The notes under the pieces: model-generated | What the model was told of the DNA's origin: nothing | Seen by the model: the letters and a program-made list of their open reading frames with translations, nothing else | Databases searched by the model: none | Shown: one piece after another, positions 6,283 to 10,810 of the stretch | How positions within the stretch are numbered: position 1 is the first letter of the stretch | Layout: each line of letters starts with the position of its first letter | From: an uncultured Actinomycetes bacterium | GTDB taxonomy: Bacteria; Actinomycetota; Actinomycetes; Nanopelagicales; Nanopelagicaceae | Length of the DNA: 10,810 nucleotides | Assembly: GCA_903898855.1 (NCBI GenBank) | Contig: CAIUHB010000065.1 | Coordinates: 1-10,810, forward strand | Direction: 5' to 3' | Program-made: the position numbers and the translations under genes

Positions 6283-7692
6283 ATGAGCATCGCAGAACTC
6301 CCGCCACAAGGATCGAACTCTGCCCGCCGCAACGAACCACAATCCGTCGAATTCGAACGCACACCACCACAAGATTTACTTGCTGAGCAAGGTGTACTCG
6401 GTGGAATGTTGTTATCAAAAGAGGCGATCGCCGATGTTGTTGAAGTAATTAAAGATCGCGACTTCTATCGACCAGCACACGAACTTATCTACGATGCAAT
6501 TCTCGATCTTTATGGTCGCGGCGAACCAGCAGATCCCGTCACCGTCGCAGCAGAGTTAACTAAACGCGGAGATATCGCGCGCGCAGGTGGCGCACCATAT
6601 CTACACACACTTATCTCTTCGGTTCCAACCGCTGCTAATGCTGGTTACTACGCAAATATTGTTCGCGATCATGCAATCATGCGCCGCCTCGTTGAAGCTG
6701 GAACAAAGATTGTTCAGATGGGTTACTCAAAAGAGGGCGATGTCGATGACACCGTCGATATGGCCCAACAAGAGATTTACGATGTAACCGAACGTCGCGC
6801 GACTGAAGATTATGTTCGCCTGGCAGAGCTACTACCGAACGCACTTGATGAGATCGAGAAGATTGCAGCCGGTGAAGTTGCAGAAGGTGTAAAGACTGGA
6901 TTTAAAGAGCTTGATACCTTAACTCACGGTCTCCATCCAGGAAATATGATCGTTCTAGCTGCGCGTCCTGCAGTTGGTAAATCAACTCTCGGACTTGATA
7001 TTGCGCGCCATGCATCGATCCATGATGGCAAGGCTTCGGTGATCTTCTCGCTGGAAATGAGTCGCTCAGAAATTACGATGCGTATGCTTTCGGCTGAGGC
7101 TCGCGTTGCTCTTAACAATATTCGCTCGGGAGTCCTCAATGATGATGAGTGGGGCCGCTTAGCAAAGCGAATGGGCGAGATTTCCAATGCACCACTATTT
7201 ATTGATGACTCTCCCAATATGTCGATGATGGAGATTCGAGCAAAGGCTCGTCGCCTCAAGCAGCGCAATGATCTCCAACTTATCGTTATCGATTACCTCC
7301 AGTTGATGTCATCCGGCAAGAAGGTCGAAAGCCGCCAGCAGGAAGTTTCGGAGTTCTCACGTTCGCTCAAGCTCCTAGCAAAAGAGTTAGGCGTACCGGT
7401 TATCGCTATCTCCCAGCTCAACCGTGGTCCGGAACAGCGCGCCGATAAGAAGCCGATGCTCTCTGACCTTCGTGAATCTGGTTCGATTGAACAAGATGCA
7501 GACGTGGTAATCCTGCTCCACCGCGAAGATTCCTATGATCCCAATAATCGCCAAGGTGAGGCAGATTTAATTATCGCTAAGCACCGTAACGGACCGACCC
7601 GAACAATTCCGGTTGCTGCCCAACTTCACTTTGCTCGCTTTGCAAATATCGCCGAACCATTCTCTGGCGAGCGATTTGTGAAAGACGAATAG
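6283..7692 (+). CDS. dnaB: Replicative DNA helicase DnaB
   Basis: Hexameric 5'-3' helicase of the replication fork, 469 residues from the chosen start. A short low-complexity N-terminus leads to TPPQDLLAEQGVLGGMLLS, the usual start of the helical N-terminal domain, then the linker helix and the RecA-like core. The core has Walker A ARPAVGKST (residues 227-235, Lys233), Walker B LIVIDYLQL (Asp337), and SQLNRGPEQR followed by SDLRESGSIEQDAD. No intein interrupts these sites, unlike some mycobacterial DnaB genes. The frame is open back to a GTG at 6235, but ATG 6283 gives the expected N-terminal length, and the longer form would begin directly at the DnaA-like array. Neither start has a Shine-Dalgarno. 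A poor -10-like CAATCT lies 6 nt before ATG 6283. The family is certain; the start is moderately sure. Confidence 0.96.
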   Translation: MSIAELPPQGSNSARRNEPQSVEFERTPPQDLLAEQGVLGGMLLSKEAIADVVEVIKDRDFYRPAHELIYDAILDLYGRGEPADPVTVAAELTKRGDIARAGGAPYLHTLISSVPTAANAGYYANIVRDHAIMRRLVEAGTKIVQMGYSKEGDVDDTVDMAQQEIYDVTERRATEDYVRLAELLPNALDEIEKIAAGEVAEGVKTGFKELDTLTHGLHPGNMIVLAARPAVGKSTLGLDIARHASIHDGKASVIFSLEMSRSEITMRMLSAEARVALNNIRSGVLNDDEWGRLAKRMGEISNAPLFIDDSPNMSMMEIRAKARRLKQRNDLQLIVIDYLQLMSSGKKVESRQQEVSEFSRSLKLLAKELGVPVIAISQLNRGPEQRADKKPMLSDLRESGSIEQDADVVILLHREDSYDPNNRQGEADLIIAKHRNGPTRTIPVAAQLHFARFANIAEPFSGERFVKDE

Positions 7693-8187
7693 TTAATTTA
7701 CTGGTGTTAATAAACCAGATTTAACATCATAGATAGCGCCCATGACTTTAAGTCCCGGTGCCAAGAGCGGATATGTCTCAATCCGAGTGATATCGGTATG
7801 TAAAGCTTTGAGCTGATCCTTCACAGTGCGAATCTCGATGCTTCGAGTATCCATACCAGAGCGCTCTTTAATAGCGGCGTGAATCTCATGCTCTTCACCA
7901 GATGCCATTCGGCAATCTGTATGTGGCATAACCAGAATTCGATTAACTCCCAGCAGATGAGTTGCTAAGACCAGGGTACGAAGTACGTCTTCAGTAGCGC
8001 GCGCACCAGCGTTTCGCAGAATCTTGGCATCGCCAGCTTTCATGCCAACGATATGCAAGGGATCAATACGTGAATCCATGCAGGTGACAATTGCGAGTCC
8101 CTTTTTAGCTTCACCAGAAAGTTCTTCGGCGGTAAAGCCAGCGGCAAACTCTTTATTGGCTGCAAGCAAGTCGGCAAAGATTTCCAT
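7693..8187 (-). CDS. Small beta-class carbonic anhydrase, Rv1284-like
   Basis: A 164-residue cytosolic zinc enzyme that interconverts CO2 and bicarbonate, supplying bicarbonate to carboxylases and helping pH balance. Zinc ligands are Cys36, His89 and Cys92 (in TCMDSR and MPHTDC). The Asp38-Arg40 dyad of CMDSR and the GDAKILRNAGA segment are present. Length and ligand spacing match the compact M. tuberculosis Rv1284 group (about 163 residues) rather than the longer CynT/plant type. No Shine-Dalgarno precedes the ATG, and a TAGATT hexamer sits 6 nt upstream. The stop codon abuts the dnaB stop on the other strand. EamA lies 36 bp upstream on the same strand, so read-through from it is possible. 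Confidence 0.93.
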   Translation of the reverse strand: MEIFADLLAANKEFAAGFTAEELSGEAKKGLAIVTCMDSRIDPLHIVGMKAGDAKILRNAGARATEDVLRTLVLATHLLGVNRILVMPHTDCRMASGEEHEIHAAIKERSGMDTRSIEIRTVKDQLKALHTDITRIETYPLLAPGLKVMGAIYDVKSGLLTPVN

Positions 8188-8193
8188 AGCGAA

Positions 8194-8199
8194 AATCTA
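8194..8199 (-). promoter_or_regulatory. Candidate -10 element for a leaderless carbonic anhydrase mRNA
   Basis: On the minus strand TAGATT ends 6 nt before the ATG (8187), matching TANNNT at leaderless spacing. No good -35 is visible; CAATAA lies at the 17-bp position. The hexamer falls in the 36-bp spacer after the EamA gene. Confidence 0.4.
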
Positions 8200-8223
8200 C
8201 CCCAGTTACTGAGTAGTTATTGA

Positions 8224-9141
8224 TTAATTACTTGCGCGCGAGCGGTCAGCTAAATAGATACCGACCAGTATCACTGCAGCGCCAAGTAGTTGTACCGCGC
8301 TAAAGCTTTCAGCGAGCCACCACCATGCAAATATTCCAGCGAAGATCGGCTCGAGCATTCCCAGCACACTTGAGGTCGAAGCATTTAAGCCTTTGAGCCC
8401 AGTTAGCGTGAGGAAGTATGGAATAACAGTTCCGCAGATAATGACCCAGAGAATTAAGGCCCAACCTGGAAGATGATGTCCAGCAAAGCGACCATGGAGG
8501 TCTAGCTGCTTATTGAAAAATGAGAAGGGAAAGTTCCACCAAGGAAGGAATATCGCAAAGGTAAGGGCGGTGACGCCTAGCCCCCAAGCCATCATTACCT
8601 CGGTCGATCGCTTCTTGCCAATGCTTTCACCGAGCAAGAAGTAGACCGTCATGGCAAAGGCATCAATCAATGCCGCAATTAAGCCGATGATATTTAAGGT
8701 CATGCCTTGCCAGACTTGGGCTAACAAAATCAATCCAATGAATCCAACCGAGAGACCCCACCACATCAGTGGCGAGACGCTCTTCTTGCGAACAAATTTA
8801 AGCCAGAGCGAGATCCAAATCGGAGAGGTAAATTCAACGATTAAAGCGATGCTGACATGAAGCTTTGAGATCGAAATGAAATAGAAAATCTGAACTGCGG
8901 CAACGCCAAAGAGACCAAATGCAATCAGCGCAGGTAGATCTCGCTTCTTCGCCAGCAAACTCTTGGGAGCTTTAATAAGTAGGTAGATAAAGATCGCAAT
9001 AAAACCACCAGTAGCTCTGATCTCAGTTAAGCGATAGGGCGAGAGTCCTCCTTCGAGTACTAACTTTGCAATGACCCCGTTAAAGGCGAAGAAGGATGCG
9101 CCGAGTGCGAGTGCGAGTTCAGCGCGATGAGCCTTGAGCAT
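8224..9141 (-). CDS. EamA-family (DMT superfamily) transporter
   Basis: A 305-residue inner-membrane protein with ten predicted TM helices in two tandem EamA repeats. The first repeat runs from about residue 8 (LALALGASFFAFNGVIAKLV) through SPYRLTEIRATGG to ALIVEFTSPIW and GLSVGFIGLILL. The second starts near residue 150 and ends with SSVLGMLEPIFAGIFAWWWL, then ES and QLLGAAVILVGIYLA. The final DRSRASN is cytoplasmic. Family members export amino acids, nucleobases or other metabolites; the substrate is not readable here. The start ATG lacks a Shine-Dalgarno and carries its own promoter-like elements, although only 15 bp separate it from the upstream acyl-CoA dehydrogenase. It is complete and normal in length. 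Confidence 0.92.
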   Translation of the reverse strand: MLKAHRAELALALGASFFAFNGVIAKLVLEGGLSPYRLTEIRATGGFIAIFIYLLIKAPKSLLAKKRDLPALIAFGLFGVAAVQIFYFISISKLHVSIALIVEFTSPIWISLWLKFVRKKSVSPLMWWGLSVGFIGLILLAQVWQGMTLNIIGLIAALIDAFAMTVYFLLGESIGKKRSTEVMMAWGLGVTALTFAIFLPWWNFPFSFFNKQLDLHGRFAGHHLPGWALILWVIICGTVIPYFLTLTGLKGLNASTSSVLGMLEPIFAGIFAWWWLAESFSAVQLLGAAVILVGIYLADRSRASN

Positions 9142-9147
9142 CCGAGC

Positions 9148-9176
9148 ACTGTACGGTTAGAAAGCAGACTCCGCAA
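9148..9176 (-). promoter_or_regulatory. Candidate promoter of the EamA gene (leaderless)
   Basis: On the minus strand TTGCGG (9176-9171), a 17-bp spacer and TACAGT (9153-9148) form a plausible promoter. The -10 ends 6 nt before the ATG, so the mRNA would begin at the start codon. The -35 lies inside the last codons of the acyl-CoA dehydrogenase. This is the best of the three leaderless candidates because a partial -35 with ideal spacing is present. Confidence 0.5.
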
Positions 9177-10810
9177 CGTTCATGAGGCTGCCATCTTCAC
9201 TCTCGATAATTGCGCGATCGGCGCTGATATGTGGCAAGACGGTTCGAATAAAGTATTTAGCGGCAGCAATCTTTCCGGCATAAAAATCAGCATCTCGTCC
9301 AGCAGCATCAGATTTTGAAACCGCGATATCAGCCTGACGAAGTAATAACCAACCAGTTAAGACATCGCCAACTGCCATCAGCAGACGCGAAGTGTTAAGA
9401 CCAGTCTTATAAATCTCTTCCGCTTTTTCGGCTGACTCCATCGCAAAGCCGACCATGGCTCCGACGATTTCATTGACATCTGCAAGTGCCTTTGCCAACG
9501 CAGCTTTCTCGGCAGCCAATGCGCCACCGGTCGCGGTAAATGCACCTACCTCTTTGGCAAGGAGTCCAAGTGCGCGACCGCGGTCTTTCACAATCTTGCG
9601 GAAGAAGAAATCCAAACCTTGGATTGCAGTTGTGCCTTCATACAAGGTATCAATTTTGGCATCGCGAACATATTGTTCTAATGGCCAATCTTCGGTGAAG
9701 CCAGAGCCACCAAATGTTTGGAGCGACTCTGTACCCAGTAAAACCCAAGACTTTTCGCTGCCATAGCCTTTAACAATCGGCAGGAGCAGATCATTGAGCG
9801 CCTCTAAATCGGAGAGGCGATCTTCGCTGCCAGCTGCGCGAGCAAGTGCAATCTCATCTTGAATGGAGGCGGTGTAGAGAACGAGTGCGCGCATACCTTC
9901 GGCATATGCCTTCTGCACCATAAGCGAGCGACGAACATCTGGATGATGAATGATGGAGACGCGTGGGCTGGCTTTATCGTTCATAACTTTCATATCGCCG
10001 CCCTGAATGCGGACCTTGGAATAGGCGAGCGCTTGTTGGTATCCAGCAGAGAGTGTGGCAATTGCTTTGGTTCCCACCATCATGCGCGCAAATTCAATTA
10101 CTTTAAACATCTGAGCGATGCCATTATGAACTTCACCGAGCAAGTAACCAACAGCTGGCTCCTTCTCACCTAAATTCATCTCGCAGGTGGCCGAGACATT
10201 AAGTCCCATCTTGTGTTCAACATTGGTGACATAAACACCATTGCGCTTACCGAGTGCGCCAGTTTCAAAATCGAACATAAACTTTGGAATCATAAATAAA
10301 CTCAAACCCTTTGTGCCTGGTCCGCCGCCTTCTGGTCTGGCTAAAACAAAGTGCACAACATTCTCGTAAATATCGGCATCGCCTGAGGTAATAAATCGCT
10401 TGGTGCCAGTGATATGCCAAGTGCCATCACTTTGTTGTACAGCTTTTGTGCGACCTGCACCAACATCGCTACCGGCGTCAGGTTCGGTTAATTGCATGGT
10501 TGCACCCCATTGCTTATCAACCATTTGTTTTGCAATCTTCTTCTGCTCATCGGTACCGAGTTGATAGGCAACTTGAGCAAAGGATGGGCCAGAGGCATAT
10601 ATATGTACCGCAGGATTTGAACCAAGCACCATCTCGGCAATCGCCCAACGAATGGAAGCTGGAATTACAGTGCCACCAAATTCTGCAGGTGCATCAATAC
10701 GCCACCACTCACCATCCATATACGAGCGATAGGACTTGGCAAATGATGCTGGCACCTTCACATCACCGGTTGCCTTATTAAATTCAGTACCAATTCGATC
10801 GCCCTCAACA
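9157..10810 (-). CDS. Acyl-CoA dehydrogenase (large FadE5/DmdC-like type), 5' end missing
   Basis: FAD-dependent enzyme forming trans-2-enoyl-CoA from acyl-CoA. The frame is open to the right edge, so the N-terminus is lost. A GTG at 10761 is only an internal codon, since 16 more in-frame codons including EFNKATGD precede it and fit the family. About 550 residues are visible. Counting from that GTG, the flavin/substrate segment [15 protein letters not shown] comes first, then [14 protein letters not shown] and the long helical C-terminal half. The probable catalytic Glu is residue 375 (codon 9637-9639) in [13 protein letters not shown]. The extra C-terminal helical domain after this motif marks the roughly 600-residue group that includes mycobacterial FadE5 and methylmercaptopropionyl-CoA dehydrogenase DmdC. 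Chain length or DMSP-related substrate cannot be decided. No beta-oxidation partner is in view. It is followed after 15 bp by the EamA gene on the same strand. Confidence 0.95.
   Translation of the reverse strand, partial: VEGDRIGTEFNKATGDVKVPASFAKSYRSYMDGEWWRIDAPAEFGGTVIPASIRWAIAEMVLGSNPAVHIYASGPSFAQVAYQLGTDEQKKIAKQMVDKQWGATMQLTEPDAGSDVGAGRTKAVQQSDGTWHITGTKRFITSGDADIYENVVHFVLARPEGGGPGTKGLSLFMIPKFMFDFETGALGKRNGVYVTNVEHKMGLNVSATCEMNLGEKEPAVGYLLGEVHNGIAQMFKVIEFARMMVGTKAIATLSAGYQQALAYSKVRIQGGDMKVMNDKASPRVSIIHHPDVRRSLMVQKAYAEGMRALVLYTASIQDEIALARAAGSEDRLSDLEALNDLLLPIVKGYGSEKSWVLLGTESLQTFGGSGFTEDWPLEQYVRDAKIDTLYEGTTAIQGLDFFFRKIVKDRGRALGLLAKEVGAFTATGGALAAEKAALAKALADVNEIVGAMVGFAMESAEKAEEIYKTGLNTSRLLMAVGDVLTGWLLLRQADIAVSKSDAAGRDADFYAGKIAAAKYFIRTVLPHISADRAIIESEDGSLMNVAESAF

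Noticed and set aside
7701..7718. CTGGT/ACCAG inverted repeat as a bidirectional terminator between dnaB and the carbonic anhydrase
   Set aside because: Only a 5-bp stem with an 8-nt loop, entirely inside the carbonic anhydrase coding end, and no T-tract on either strand.
4901..8187. A cyanate module formed by the CynX-like transporter and the carbonic anhydrase
   Set aside because: They are on opposite strands, separated by dnaB, no cyanase is present, and the carbonic anhydrase is of the short Rv1284 type rather than CynT-like.
9859..10173. Plus-strand open frame of about 100 codons within the acyl-CoA dehydrogenase gene
   Set aside because: It overlaps a strongly supported minus-strand enzyme and its translation shows no recognisable domain or ribosome site; a coding shadow.

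Overview
The window looks like a chromosomal housekeeping segment from a moderate-GC actinobacterium. From memory, the + strand order class A PBP, GT87-like membrane protein, rpsF, ssb, rpsR, rplI, (one variable gene), dnaB matches the Mycobacterium tuberculosis ponA1-Rv0051-...-rpsF-ssb-rpsR1-rplI-...-dnaB locus. The proteins themselves also look actinobacterial. Base composition is near half GC, well below most high-GC Actinomycetota, and spacers are short. That would suit a streamlined free-living lineage such as the freshwater acI group (Nanopelagicales), but this placement is an inference.

Layout, + strand. Positions 1-1878 hold the 3' part of a bifunctional penicillin-binding protein. 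It is followed 6 bp later by a polytopic GT87-type glycosyltransferase (1885-3096). A 112-bp gap then contains a structured leader resembling an S6:S18 autoregulatory element. The ribosomal/replication operon rpsF-ssb-rpsR-rplI (3209-4838) comes next and ends in a strong intrinsic terminator (4849-4885). A CynX/NimT-like MFS transporter (4901-6070) sits between the operon and dnaB. The 212-bp gap 6071-6282 carries a phased array of DnaA-box-like sites just upstream of dnaB (6283-7692).

Layout, - strand. Three genes are read from the right edge toward dnaB: a large acyl-CoA dehydrogenase (cut by the right edge), a 10-TM EamA/DMT exporter, and a small beta-carbonic anhydrase. The carbonic anhydrase and dnaB are convergent and their stop codons abut with no spacer.

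How the parts work together. The left half couples cell-wall synthesis (PBP, lipid-linked sugar transferase) with translation and replication proteins (S6, S18, L9, SSB, DnaB). The two most interesting non-coding signals are the rpsF leader, which contains a near copy of the 16S rRNA S6:S18 platform next to an anti-Shine-Dalgarno, and the 11/22-bp-spaced DnaA-like array before dnaB. Three genes lacking a Shine-Dalgarno (MFS, carbonic anhydrase, EamA) each have a TANNNT hexamer exactly 6 nt before the start codon, suggesting leaderless transcripts. I saw no mobile element, CRISPR, tRNA or rRNA, and no candidate for a wholly new multigene system.
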